A stretch of DNA of 64,000 bases from JADJYF01 sp965278995 (GTDB taxonomy: Bacteria > Pseudomonadota > Gammaproteobacteria > Ga0077536): contig OZ257136.1 in assembly GCA_965278995.1 (NCBI GenBank), positions 1,240,001 through 1,304,000 on the forward strand, read 5' to 3'. How positions within the stretch are numbered: position 1 is the first letter of the stretch; every line of letters starts with the position of its first letter. Positions 33,661 to 42,703 of this stretch are shown piece after piece. The notes under the pieces are model-generated. The model did not search any database. It was not told where the DNA came from and saw only the letters and a list, made by a program, of their open reading frames with translations. The translations under genes and the position numbers were made by a program.

Positions 33661-34395
33661 ATGGCGCGGCCAGCGCTGCCGAAACGCGCCCGTCGCGCGC
33701 GCGCCGTGGCAGCTGCCAGTAGCGCTGAATCCGCACCGTTGCCGCGTCAGCGGCTTGCCCCGGCTGAGCGGCAGCACCAGATCCTGGCTGGTGCGATCGC
33801 CTATTTTGCGACATCTGGTTTCGACGGCGGAACGCGCGAGCTGGCGCGTTATCTCGGCATCAGTCAGGCGCTCATCTTCCGCTATTTCCCGTCGAAGGCA
33901 GCGCTGATCGATCGGGTCTACGACGTGGTCTTCCTCAATCGCTGGAACGACAGCTGGGAACAACTATTACTGGATCGCACACGCGCTCTGGGCTCGCGCC
34001 TCGAATCGTTCTACCGCGACTACGCGCGCAGCATCGATCGCCACGAAGTCATCCGTATTTCGCTCTATTCAGCGCTTCGCGGGGAAAGTATCAGCGAGCG
34101 CTATATGGCGCGCGTCCGCGCCCGTCTGATCCTGCCGATGATCGTCGAAATCCGCGCGGCATTTGCGCTGCCGGAGCCCGTGGCTGTGCCACTGCACGGG
34201 CTCGAGGAGGCACTGGTCTACAGCCTCCATGCGCAAGTCATTTACTCCATCATGCGCCGCCATGTATTTCATCTGCCGGTCCCTGACGACAGTGATTTTC
34301 TCATTGGGCTGTATGTCGACGGCTATATGGCGGGATTGCGCGCGTCGTTTCTGCGCATCCACGAGCGCATCACGGTTCAGCGATCGGTCGGATAG
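33661..34395 (+). CDS. TetR-family transcriptional regulator
   Basis: This 244-residue protein has a basic Ala-rich N-terminus, then the TetR HTH: RQHQILAGAIAYFATSGFDGGTRELARYLGISQALIFRYFPSKAALID. The ligand domain is alpha-helical and unassigned. ATG at 33661 is chosen, six bases after the lactonase stop. It is most likely the regulator of the divergent lactonase and hydroxylase operon. That is inferred from position. Its last 19 bases overlap the convergent gene. Confidence 0.88.
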   Translation: MARPALPKRARRARAVAAASSAESAPLPRQRLAPAERQHQILAGAIAYFATSGFDGGTRELARYLGISQALIFRYFPSKAALIDRVYDVVFLNRWNDSWEQLLLDRTRALGSRLESFYRDYARSIDRHEVIRISLYSALRGESISERYMARVRARLILPMIVEIRAAFALPEPVAVPLHGLEEALVYSLHAQVIYSIMRRHVFHLPVPDDSDFLIGLYVDGYMAGLRASFLRIHERITVQRSVG

Positions 34396-34955
34396 CTGCG
34401 CCGGTAGGTGGGATTGTTGTCGATATTGCGCGGATAGCCGGGCGTAATGAGTATGCCGTTCTGCCCGCCGCGCAATTCATAGCGGGGTTCCACGCGTGGT
34501 GCATCGTAGCCATAGCCCGGTCGTCGCGAACCGCCATAGCCGGGAGCCGGATAAGCATAGCCGGGCGGCTCCAGGTAACCGTTCTGCGGATAGCGAGAGC
34601 CGCGATTGTCACGTCGCCCGTCGCCATAGCCGTTGTCATAGCCATCGCGGTAACCGTTACGAAATTCGCGATCCGCCAGTGGGCGTGCCTGGCGATCGCG
34701 CGGGGCGATGTCGTGCGGCCGCGGCTTGTGCTGCTCTGGTCGGCGGTCGTGACGCCAGTCGCGCCGTTGCTCGTCAGCATGCTGCCAATCGCTGGGCTGA
34801 TTGTCTGTCCGGCGCGTACCCAGTGCGGAGCGCTTCCCATCAACGGCGCGGGTGACACCATTCTCGTAAGTGATTTCAGCTGACGCCAGACCCGCCATAA
34901 GCGTCGCCGCGCAAGCGAATGCGGACGAAAACCAACGGCGATGGCAGACAATCAT
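34377..34955 (-). CDS. secreted Gly/Tyr/Arg-rich protein, unknown
   Basis: This 192-residue protein has a signal peptide (basic start, then FACAATLMAGLASAE). After residue 30 it is rich in Arg, Asp, Gly, Tyr and Pro, with repeats such as GYRDGYDNGYGDGRRD and PGYAYPAPGYGG. No domain is recognised. Such low-complexity exported proteins are often envelope or metal-binding. The 3' end overlaps tetR by 19 bases in convergent orientation. Confidence 0.65.
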   Translation of the reverse strand: MIVCHRRWFSSAFACAATLMAGLASAEITYENGVTRAVDGKRSALGTRRTDNQPSDWQHADEQRRDWRHDRRPEQHKPRPHDIAPRDRQARPLADREFRNGYRDGYDNGYGDGRRDNRGSRYPQNGYLEPPGYAYPAPGYGGSRRPGYGYDAPRVEPRYELRGGQNGILITPGYPRNIDNNPTYRRSYPTDR

Positions 34956-35073
34956 GGCTCGAGTCTAGGCTGAAACCGCTAAGTTCGCACGGACCACCGT
35001 AGGCGGGGATGCTGGCGGGTGAACTGCATCACGCAACGCATGGCGATAAATCGAGCAGACAGTGACGTACGTG

Positions 35074-36972
35074 TCAGGGCTTGCGGACCACGCGTAAGCC
35101 GGTCTGGTCGTTGCCTTTGTCGAAGCGGAATTTGTCGCGTCCGGAACTGTGCAGCGCATCCGGTCCGCTGCCGTACCCGCCACCTCGCAACACGCGTACG
35201 GTACAGTCGCCGCCCTCGAATACCGAACCATCTGTCGGAGCGCCATCGTAGTTGCTGTTGAAACAGTCGTAGACCCATTCCTGGACGTTGCCGGCGGTAT
35301 CAAACAGCCCGAAAGGATTTGCTTTGAAACGACCGATAGCGGTCGGTTGGCGCGGATCAAGACCGGTATCACAGGCGAAACAATGGGCATTCGAGCGGCC
35401 CAGCGCGCGACCCCACCAGTACGCAGTCTGGGTTCCACCGCGCGCGGCATATTCCCATTGCGCTTCGGTCGGCAGGCTGTATTCAGCGCCGCTTTGCTGT
35501 GAGAGCCATTTGACGTAGGCCAGTCCATCGTTCCAGGACACGAATGTCATGGGAAAGTTCGCTTCATCGGCAACATGTTCGATGTTCGGCATGCGCATGC
35601 CGGTCGCTTTCGCGAAACGCCGGAACTCGGCCACCGAAATTTCGTTGACGCCGATGGCGAACGCGCCGATGGTCACAACATGCTGAGGCCGCTCGGCCGG
35701 ATCGGTCGAAATCGGATTGCCCATGGTGAACTTGCCAGGCGGGAGCCAGGCCATCAACGGGCCCTGGCCACCGGATTTCAGGCCGTCGCGAAAGGTTCCT
35801 TCTCGGGCAGGCGCTGTGGCTGCCGAGGCTGTTGCTGCGACGGGCGCAGGCGCAGCCTGCGGCGCGACTTTGCCAGGCGTCAGAGGCTCTTCCTTGACTG
35901 CTTCGAGCTCCACCAGGGTATCGTCGTCAGTCGGTGGTGTCGCTGGTGCAGTCGCTGACGGACCAGCCGAGGTCGTCGCCGTCGGTGCCGAGCCGAGCGT
36001 GCCGGTATACCAGTATGCGCCGCCGCCCAGCACGGCAAACGCCAGCACGCCGCCGATCAGCAGACCGACAGGAAATTTCCGCGCCGGCGGATTCTCGACG
36101 AGATAAGGCGTACCGGCAGAAACTGCCGGGCGCGCCTTCTCGGGATCCTCAGGTGGGGCCGCGGCCGTGACTTTGGGTGCCACTGCCGGTTCGAGCGAAA
36201 GTTCGGCTTTCTCGAGTACATCGACGACGATAACTGTCGTGTTGTCCTGGCGTGGCGCGCCGGCATCGGTGACTGCCTGCAGCAGCGCTTCGACGCAGGA
36301 CTTCGCACTCGGCGAGGCCGCACTCATCGCGATAATCTGTTCGCTGGTCAGCGTATCGAGGCCATCGCTCGACAAGATCACGCGATCGCCAGCACCCAGC
36401 GTAAGCGCGACTTCGGGGCAGTCGATCTCAGCGATGTCGTCGCCGGTGAGGGCGCTCATCAGCATGTTGCGCGAAAAGCCGGCTTCGGCATCTACCGGCG
36501 TGCCTGCCTCGGCCATGCGGTCGAGAAAACCACCATAGCTGTGGTCGGCATTCTTCTTGGTCAGCTGGCCGCCACGCAACAGATACAGGTGGCTGTCGCC
36601 GACGCTGGCCCAGCGCAGATTACCGCGTTCGATGACACAGGCGACGAGCGTGCAGCCCATCCCTTTCAGCGCGGCTGTTTCGGCCACTGTCGCCGTAATC
36701 GAACTGTTGGCCTGCAGCACGGCCTCGTAGAGGACGGTGGACAACGAGGCGCTTGGGAAATTCTTTGACAGGTGGCGGTTGAACGTCTGCACCGCCATAT
36801 TGCTTGCGACATTACCGGCCGCATGGCCGCCCATGCCGTCGGCGACGATAATCATCGAACCAGCTGTGTCCGCATCCTGATCACCCAGGTGGGTGATGAG
36901 AAACGCGTCCTCCTGGTAATCTCGTGCCCCATCAATCTGGGAACCTGAGATATCTAGACTCAGTACGGACAC
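35074..36972 (-). CDS. PP2C phosphatase fused through a membrane span to an FGE-sulfatase domain
   Basis: This 632-residue protein has an N-terminal PP2C Ser/Thr phosphatase (residues 5-255): RDYQEDA, VADGMGGHAAGN (D45), VGDSHLYLLR, LSSDGLDTL and D243-N-T-T for the metal centre. A membrane span follows at 300-324 (VGLLIGGVLAFAVLGGGAYWY). After a Pro/Ala linker comes a formylglycine-generating-enzyme-like (SUMF1) domain (about 395-632): FTMGNPISTDPAERPQHVV, VSWNDGLAYVKWLS, YSLPTEAQWEYAARGG, FGLFDTAGNVQEWV and VLRGGGYGSGP. The phosphatase is predicted inside and the FGE domain in the periplasm. Signalling use is likely; FGE domains of this kind usually bind rather than oxidise. Confidence 0.9.
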   Translation of the reverse strand: MSVLSLDISGSQIDGARDYQEDAFLITHLGDQDADTAGSMIIVADGMGGHAAGNVASNMAVQTFNRHLSKNFPSASLSTVLYEAVLQANSSITATVAETAALKGMGCTLVACVIERGNLRWASVGDSHLYLLRGGQLTKKNADHSYGGFLDRMAEAGTPVDAEAGFSRNMLMSALTGDDIAEIDCPEVALTLGAGDRVILSSDGLDTLTSEQIIAMSAASPSAKSCVEALLQAVTDAGAPRQDNTTVIVVDVLEKAELSLEPAVAPKVTAAAPPEDPEKARPAVSAGTPYLVENPPARKFPVGLLIGGVLAFAVLGGGAYWYTGTLGSAPTATTSAGPSATAPATPPTDDDTLVELEAVKEEPLTPGKVAPQAAPAPVAATASAATAPAREGTFRDGLKSGGQGPLMAWLPPGKFTMGNPISTDPAERPQHVVTIGAFAIGVNEISVAEFRRFAKATGMRMPNIEHVADEANFPMTFVSWNDGLAYVKWLSQQSGAEYSLPTEAQWEYAARGGTQTAYWWGRALGRSNAHCFACDTGLDPRQPTAIGRFKANPFGLFDTAGNVQEWVYDCFNSNYDGAPTDGSVFEGGDCTVRVLRGGGYGSGPDALHSSGRDKFRFDKGNDQTGLRVVRKP

Positions 36973-37205
36973 GAACGCCCTCTCGGACCTGGTTACGCCG
37001 CTACGTGAAGTTCGGGCTGCATGTTAGCAGCCCGCCTAGGAATAAAAAAGGTGCGCGCGTCCCACGCATGGCCGCGACCAGGCTGTCGTTATACTGTCAG
37101 TCAAGCCTTCATCTGAATCCCCAATCCGCCATGCCGGAGGCGGAAAACCATGTATCGAGAAAGCGTCGATTACGGCTTCGCGGCGGTCACCGGAATGGCG
37201 CGACA

Positions 37206-40200
37206 ATGACCGCCGAGGAATCCGCAACCGCGAGAGCGTACGACTTCGAATCGCGGCTCGACTCGTGCGCCGCAGCGCTGCCGGAGTGCCTGCTGCTCGA
37301 TCAGGTGCGTCTCGCTAAACGCCTCGCGGGGCTGCGCCGGCGAGTGCGCAAGTCCGGCCCGCACGCCACGGCAGCGGCGCTGACCGATGTCGAAGCTGCG
37401 GTCGAACGGTCACTCGCCGTCGTCAGCGCTCGCGCCGAGTGGCAGCCACGGCTGGATTTCCCGCCTGCGCTGCCGTTCAGCGAGCACGCCGAGACAATTG
37501 CTGCGTTACTCGCGCGACATCAGGTGCTGATACTGAGTGGCGAAACCGGTAGCGGTAAATCCACCCAGCTGCCGAAACTCTGTCTCCGTCTCGGTCGTGG
37601 CCTGACCGGGCGCATCGGTCACACCCAGCCACGACGCATCGCGGCCCGCGCCATCGCGCGGCGACTTGCCGAAGAAACCGCGACCAGCCCGGGCGGGCTC
37701 GTTGGGCACAGCATCCGTTTCGACGACAACATTGCCAGCGCCACGCGGGTCAAGGTCATGACCGATGGCATCCTGCTCAACGAGATTCATGCTGACCCCT
37801 GGTTGTACCAATACGACACGCTGATCATCGACGAGGTCCACGAACGCAACCTGAACGTCGAATTCATTCTCGGCTATCTCAAGCGGGTCCTCGCGCGCCG
37901 GCCGGCGCTCAAGCTGATCGTGACCTCAGCGACGCTGGATGTGGCGATGTTCGCCGCGTTCTTTGACGACAGTGTCTGCTACGTCATTCCGGGGCGCTCG
38001 CACACGGTCGAGGTTCGCTACCGGCCGCCGGAGCTGGCCGAGGACGACCGTGACAATGTCGACGTCGCCGACATCGATGACGCGATTCTCGCTGCCGTCA
38101 GCGAGCTCGATGCTGACGACTACGGCGACATTCTGGTGTTTCTGCCGGGCGAACGTGAAATTCGCGCCGCTGCATTGCGATTGTCGCGTGCGCAGCTCGC
38201 CGCAACCGAAGTGTTGACACTCTTCGGGCGCATGAGCGCTGCGCGCCAGGCACGCGTGTTCGAGCCGGGACCGTCGCGGCGGATCATCCTCGCCACCAAC
38301 GTCGCCGAAACGTCGCTCACGGTGCCACGTGTGCGGCATGTCATCGATACCGGCATGGCCCGTGTCAGCCGCTACAACCCGCGCCGCAAATTGCAGCAGT
38401 TGCCGGTGGAAAAAATTGCGCGCGCCAATGCCGAGCAGCGTGCCGGTCGGTGCGGGCGGGAGCGCCCCGGGATCTGTATCCGGCTCTACGGCGAGAACGA
38501 TTTCTCTGGACGACGCCAGAGCCAGGAGCCGGAGATCCAGCGGACCAATCTGGCCGGCGTGATCTTGCGCTTGAAAGCGCTCGGAATCGACGACGTCGAG
38601 CGCTTTCCCTTCGTCGAACCGCCAGCGACACGTCTGATCAAGGACGGTTACGGGGTACTGCAGGAAATCGGCGCGCTCGATATCGAGCGACGGTTGACGG
38701 CCTCTGGTGCACGATTGCTCCGATTTCCGACCGATCCCAGGCTTGCACGTGTGCTGCTCGCGGGCGCCGAACTCGGCTGTCTTAGCGAATGCGCCGTCAT
38801 CGTTGCTGCGCTCAGCATTGTTGATCCGCGCGAGCGACCCCATGAACTGCGCGATGCCGCCGATCGAGCGCACGCCGCTTTCGAAGACAGGCGTTCCGAT
38901 TTTCTGTGGTTTGTGCGGGCCTGGCCGCTCGCCGTTGAACTGCAGAGCTGGTCGGCCAAGCGCCAGGCGCGCCACTGCCGGCGCCATTTTCTGGCTGTCG
39001 TGCGACTGCGCGAATGGGTCCAGTTGCATGATTATCTGTTGCAACTGGCCCGCGCTGACGGCCTGGCGCTGAATCCTGTACCGGCTACCTACAAGGCCAT
39101 CCACACCGCGCTGGCTGCCGGCTTTCCCAGCCATCTCGGCGAGTGGCAGGGCGATCATTACCTCGGTTGTCGCAATGCGACGTTCCTCGCGCACCCGGCG
39201 TCGGTCCTTGCGCGCCACGCACCGCGCTGGGTGATCGCGGCCGAGATGATCGAGACCAACCGACGCTATGCGCGGGTTGTCGCGCGTATCGAACCGTCCT
39301 GGCTCGATCGCGTCGCCGGCCACCTCATCCGGCGCAGCTACGACGCGCCGTTCTGGGACGTCCGTCGAGGCTCGGTCAGGGCGACCGAGATCCAGCGTTT
39401 GCACGGTCTCGTTATCAACGCGGCGCGTCAGGTCGATTTCGCGCGTATCGATGCGGCGGCCGCTCGCGCGCTGTTCATCGACTCCGCGCTGCTCGATGGC
39501 GAACTCGGCGAGGAGGTCGGTTTTCTGCAGCACAATCTCGCGCTGCTGGCGCGCATCCACGAGCTTGAAGCACGCGCACGACGTCGCGACCTCGCGCTGC
39601 CGCGCGCCGATCTGAAGGCTTTCTATGCTGCGCGAGTACCGGTGGACATCGTTACGCGGCGCGAACTGCTGGCCTGGTTGCGCAACGAGCCTGCGGCCGA
39701 TGTCAGCCTGCGCATGAGCGAACTCGATGCGACCAGCGAGCAACTGGCCTCGGTTCACGCCTATCTGTTTCCGGATACGTTCGATATCGGCGGAACGTCG
39801 TGCACGCTGCGCTATCGTTTCGCGCCTGGCGAAGTTGACGATGGTGTCACGCTGCGCGTACCCCTGTTGCTTCTTCCGCGTCTGGCGCAGGCGCCGCTCG
39901 ATCGGCTGGTGCCGGGCCTGCTGAGCGCCAAAATCGAAGCACTGCTGCGGGCGCTGCCGAAACGTTACCGCCGCCTGTGCTCGCCGCTGCGCGAATTCGC
40001 GATGGCCTGCGTCGAAGCGGTCGCAGTAGAGCCCGGCGCGCTGGCCGAGGTGCTCGCCACTGCGCTCGAACGCATGACCGGAATCCGAGTTCCACCAGCG
40101 CTGTTTGCCGACGCTGCGCTGCCGCCTCATCTGCGTTTCACGCTCGCGTTGGTCGACGCCACCGGGCAGGTCCAGGCGCAGAGCCGCTGTCTCGCCGATC

Positions 40201-41174
40201 TTGAAGCGCAGTGCGGCGCGGCGGCGCGTGCCGCCCGCGAGCAGGTCGAGTGGGGCGTAGTCGGACGCAGCAGCGGATCATGGACGCTGCCGCGCATACC
40301 CGTGATCGTCGAAGTCGAGCGTGCCGAGACAGTCGTACACGGCTATCCGGCGCTGGTCGACCGCGGCGACCACACTGAAATCGCGGTGTTTGATCAGCCA
40401 ATGCAGGCGCGTCTCGCGCATGTCGATGGCATCGCCCGGCTGCTGGTCCTGCGCGTCGCGCGCGAACAGCGTGAAGTCGAACGGACCTTGTCTTCACGAC
40501 CGGAATTCGCGCTGCTGGCGACCCGCTATGGGCACACAACTTCGCCGTCTGCGGCGCTGGTACTGGCTGCCGCGAGACGCTGGAGCGCGGGGCACGATGG
40601 TTCAGGCCATGCATCCGACTATCGACTTGCTGACGGACCACGCGATGCGGACGCTTTCGAGCGTCTGGTACAGCGCTTTGCCACTGCCGTCACCGTCGAG
40701 ACAGCGACCGCTGGCAAGCACATGCAGACATTGTTCCAGCGCGGTGACGCAGCCTATCGCGAACTCGAGCGTCTGCGTGTACCGCCACTCAGCGGTGATG
40801 ACCTCCGCTCGCAGATCAGGCACCTGCTCGGGCCGGCACTGATAGTTATCGTCGATGCGGGCAACACGGCGCACGTGGCCCTTTCATTTGACGCGATCGA
40901 ACGGCGCCTGCAGCGGGCGGCGGCGAATCCCGGTAAAGACATCGTCAAGCTCGAACCGCTGGCGCCTCTGTGGGCTCGCTATCTCGCCAGCCTGGCCGAG
41001 ACGGCTGCCGGCGATGAACGGGCTCACGCACTGCTGTGGATGTTCGAGGATTATCGCGTTGGTCTGTTTGCTCCCGAGCTTGGCGCGAACAAGCGGGTGA
41101 CGCTGGCCGAACTCGACGCGGCGCTGAACACGCTCGAGCAGGTTCGTTTAAATACCATCCCGGCGGCGCCGTAA
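37206..41174 (+). CDS. hrpA: ATP-dependent RNA helicase HrpA
   Basis: This 1322-residue DEAH-box helicase matches HrpA in length. Walker A is at 112-120 (GETGSGKST), DEVHERN at 209-215, then VTSATL, and the NVAETSLTVP and QRAGRCGRERPG motifs VI region. The OB-fold and a long HrpA-specific C-terminus follow. HrpA acts in rescue of stalled ribosomes and mRNA processing. ATG 37206 is chosen to match E. coli HrpA; ATG 37131 is an alternative. Confidence 0.95.
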   Translation: MTAEESATARAYDFESRLDSCAAALPECLLLDQVRLAKRLAGLRRRVRKSGPHATAAALTDVEAAVERSLAVVSARAEWQPRLDFPPALPFSEHAETIAALLARHQVLILSGETGSGKSTQLPKLCLRLGRGLTGRIGHTQPRRIAARAIARRLAEETATSPGGLVGHSIRFDDNIASATRVKVMTDGILLNEIHADPWLYQYDTLIIDEVHERNLNVEFILGYLKRVLARRPALKLIVTSATLDVAMFAAFFDDSVCYVIPGRSHTVEVRYRPPELAEDDRDNVDVADIDDAILAAVSELDADDYGDILVFLPGEREIRAAALRLSRAQLAATEVLTLFGRMSAARQARVFEPGPSRRIILATNVAETSLTVPRVRHVIDTGMARVSRYNPRRKLQQLPVEKIARANAEQRAGRCGRERPGICIRLYGENDFSGRRQSQEPEIQRTNLAGVILRLKALGIDDVERFPFVEPPATRLIKDGYGVLQEIGALDIERRLTASGARLLRFPTDPRLARVLLAGAELGCLSECAVIVAALSIVDPRERPHELRDAADRAHAAFEDRRSDFLWFVRAWPLAVELQSWSAKRQARHCRRHFLAVVRLREWVQLHDYLLQLARADGLALNPVPATYKAIHTALAAGFPSHLGEWQGDHYLGCRNATFLAHPASVLARHAPRWVIAAEMIETNRRYARVVARIEPSWLDRVAGHLIRRSYDAPFWDVRRGSVRATEIQRLHGLVINAARQVDFARIDAAAARALFIDSALLDGELGEEVGFLQHNLALLARIHELEARARRRDLALPRADLKAFYAARVPVDIVTRRELLAWLRNEPAADVSLRMSELDATSEQLASVHAYLFPDTFDIGGTSCTLRYRFAPGEVDDGVTLRVPLLLLPRLAQAPLDRLVPGLLSAKIEALLRALPKRYRRLCSPLREFAMACVEAVAVEPGALAEVLATALERMTGIRVPPALFADAALPPHLRFTLALVDATGQVQAQSRCLADLEAQCGAAARAAREQVEWGVVGRSSGSWTLPRIPVIVEVERAETVVHGYPALVDRGDHTEIAVFDQPMQARLAHVDGIARLLVLRVAREQREVERTLSSRPEFALLATRYGHTTSPSAALVLAAARRWSAGHDGSGHASDYRLADGPRDADAFERLVQRFATAVTVETATAGKHMQTLFQRGDAAYRELERLRVPPLSGDDLRSQIRHLLGPALIVIVDAGNTAHVALSFDAIERRLQRAAANPGKDIVKLEPLAPLWARYLASLAETAAGDERAHALLWMFEDYRVGLFAPELGANKRVTLAELDAALNTLEQVRLNTIPAAP

Positions 41175-41275
41175 AGAGTGGACGTGTGCGCAGCGCAGCG
41201 CTGCGAGTAAACTACCTGCTGATGTCATTCGGATACGCCTGCGATGCTGAACCCACGTCCGCGCGCTGACGCTCG

Positions 41276-41947
41276 ATGAGCAAAGCGCTCGATTTCCTGC
41301 TGGCCGCGCGTCCTGAGGCGATGTCCGCCTATTTCGGATTTCTCAAGCACAATGGCAGCCGTCTCGATCCCAAGACGCGGGCGCTGATCTCGGTCATCAC
41401 CAAGGTCGCGGTGCAGACTGACAAAGGGCTGGTGCAATACACGCGTAAAGCACTTGAGGTCGGAGCATCGGCGGACGAAGTCCTCGACGCGCTGATGATG
41501 GCCTTCCCGGCGCTGGGGTTGAGTCGTATCGTGTGGGCAATCGATATTTTGATCGAACACGAAGTGGAAGGTTTCGCCTCGGCTATCGCCATGGCGCCGG
41601 CCAATGAATTGGCAGCCGAAAGCGCCAGTGAAGTGGCCAAACCCAGACTCAACGTCTGTGCGATGACCGCGCTTCCGCCCGATCAGGCAGTCAAGTACAT
41701 TAGCGAAGGCCACCCGCTGCTGCTCTATCGCACAGCAGACGAAGTGCGTGCCTACAAGGCATACTGCTCGCATCAGGGTATGGAGCTGATGCCATCAGGG
41801 ATCCGTGGTCGTCGGGTGACGTGCCGCCAGCACAACTGGCAGTTCGAGCTTCCCGACGGCAGCTGTGCACACGGACCGAAATGGTCGCTCACGGAATTGA
41901 GCGTAACTCTAGAGCATGGACGCGTCATCGTCGAATGGCAGGATTGA
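41276..41947 (+). CDS. carboxymuconolactone decarboxylase-like domain fused to Rieske domain
   Basis: This 223-residue protein has a helical AhpD/CMD-like domain at 1-110 (LDPKTRALISVITKVAVQTDKGLVQYTRKALEVGAS) and a Rieske [2Fe-2S] domain at 125-222. The cluster ligands are C-S-H (near 162) and C-R-Q-H-N-W (near 184). The CMD part lacks the CxxC of AhpD, so it is probably not a peroxidase reductant. The fusion may pass electrons to a partner. No partner oxygenase is nearby. Confidence 0.8.
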   Translation: MSKALDFLLAARPEAMSAYFGFLKHNGSRLDPKTRALISVITKVAVQTDKGLVQYTRKALEVGASADEVLDALMMAFPALGLSRIVWAIDILIEHEVEGFASAIAMAPANELAAESASEVAKPRLNVCAMTALPPDQAVKYISEGHPLLLYRTADEVRAYKAYCSHQGMELMPSGIRGRRVTCRQHNWQFELPDGSCAHGPKWSLTELSVTLEHGRVIVEWQD

Positions 41948-41959
41948 ACGGCGCACGCC

Positions 41960-42703
41960 ATGTATTCTTTCGAAACGCTTCTTCACGCCGGCGCTGACGA
42001 ACTGCTCGCCATCCTTGCAGCGACCCGGGTCGGTCCGCTCGACGACGACGACGCGCGCCGCGAGCAGGTTGCCCAGCAGCTCGGGCTGCGCGTGTCGCAA
42101 CTGCTATGCAGTGTCGGTTTCAATGTCGCGGTCCCACGGCAGGAAAGTCCACGCCAGGAGAACATCTACCGGGTGCTGGGTTATGCCGGGTTTCAGGGTC
42201 TGGCGGCGGCGCGCAATTTCGCCTTCATTCACGACGTTTACCGCGACTTGAGTATTAACAATATTCTCGAAATCTACAGCGTACTGAATCGGCTCGACGA
42301 GCCCGGTGCGCATTGGGCTGACGTCGTCTTGACACGCATGACCAATCTCGAAGCGCAGCTCGAAGAAACCATCAATCCAATTCTGATCGGCGGCTACAAG
42401 CTCGAGATCCGCGCGATCTACGAACAACATATGGCGTCAGCCGAATTCATCCGCGGACGATTGACGCCGAATCACGCCGTGATGCGCGATATCGCCAACG
42501 AAAATGCAATCATGCTCGAGCAGGGGGCAATAGAACCGATGGCGTTTCTGCAATGCGCCGGCTTGTCGAACGAAGAAAAGCGCCGCGCAATATTCAAGGG
42601 CCTGATCCCACCGGCCATTGCCGAGCGCTATATTCGTCTGGTCGAGCCGGACGAGGAACAACGCCTGTATCGCGACATCCTGGCCAGCATCAGCGGTCGC
42701 TAA
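41960..42703 (+). CDS. conserved protein of unknown function
   Basis: This 247-residue protein is mostly alpha-helical. The start at 41960 lies 13 bases after the Rieske gene, so they may be co-expressed. Segments such as NIYRVLGYAGFQGLAAARNF, YRDLSINNILEIYSVLNRL and RLVEPDEEQRLYRDIL are clean but do not point to a known family. No membrane span or signal is seen. The stop overlaps the convergent transglutaminase gene. Confidence 0.7.
   Translation: MYSFETLLHAGADELLAILAATRVGPLDDDDARREQVAQQLGLRVSQLLCSVGFNVAVPRQESPRQENIYRVLGYAGFQGLAAARNFAFIHDVYRDLSINNILEIYSVLNRLDEPGAHWADVVLTRMTNLEAQLEETINPILIGGYKLEIRAIYEQHMASAEFIRGRLTPNHAVMRDIANENAIMLEQGAIEPMAFLQCAGLSNEEKRRAIFKGLIPPAIAERYIRLVEPDEEQRLYRDILASISGR

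Noticed and set aside
37926..40130. 734-codon open frame on the minus strand inside hrpA
   Set aside because: It is antisense to a clear HrpA with all helicase motifs, shows Arg/Gln-rich sequence typical of a reversed GC-rich gene, and has no family signature.
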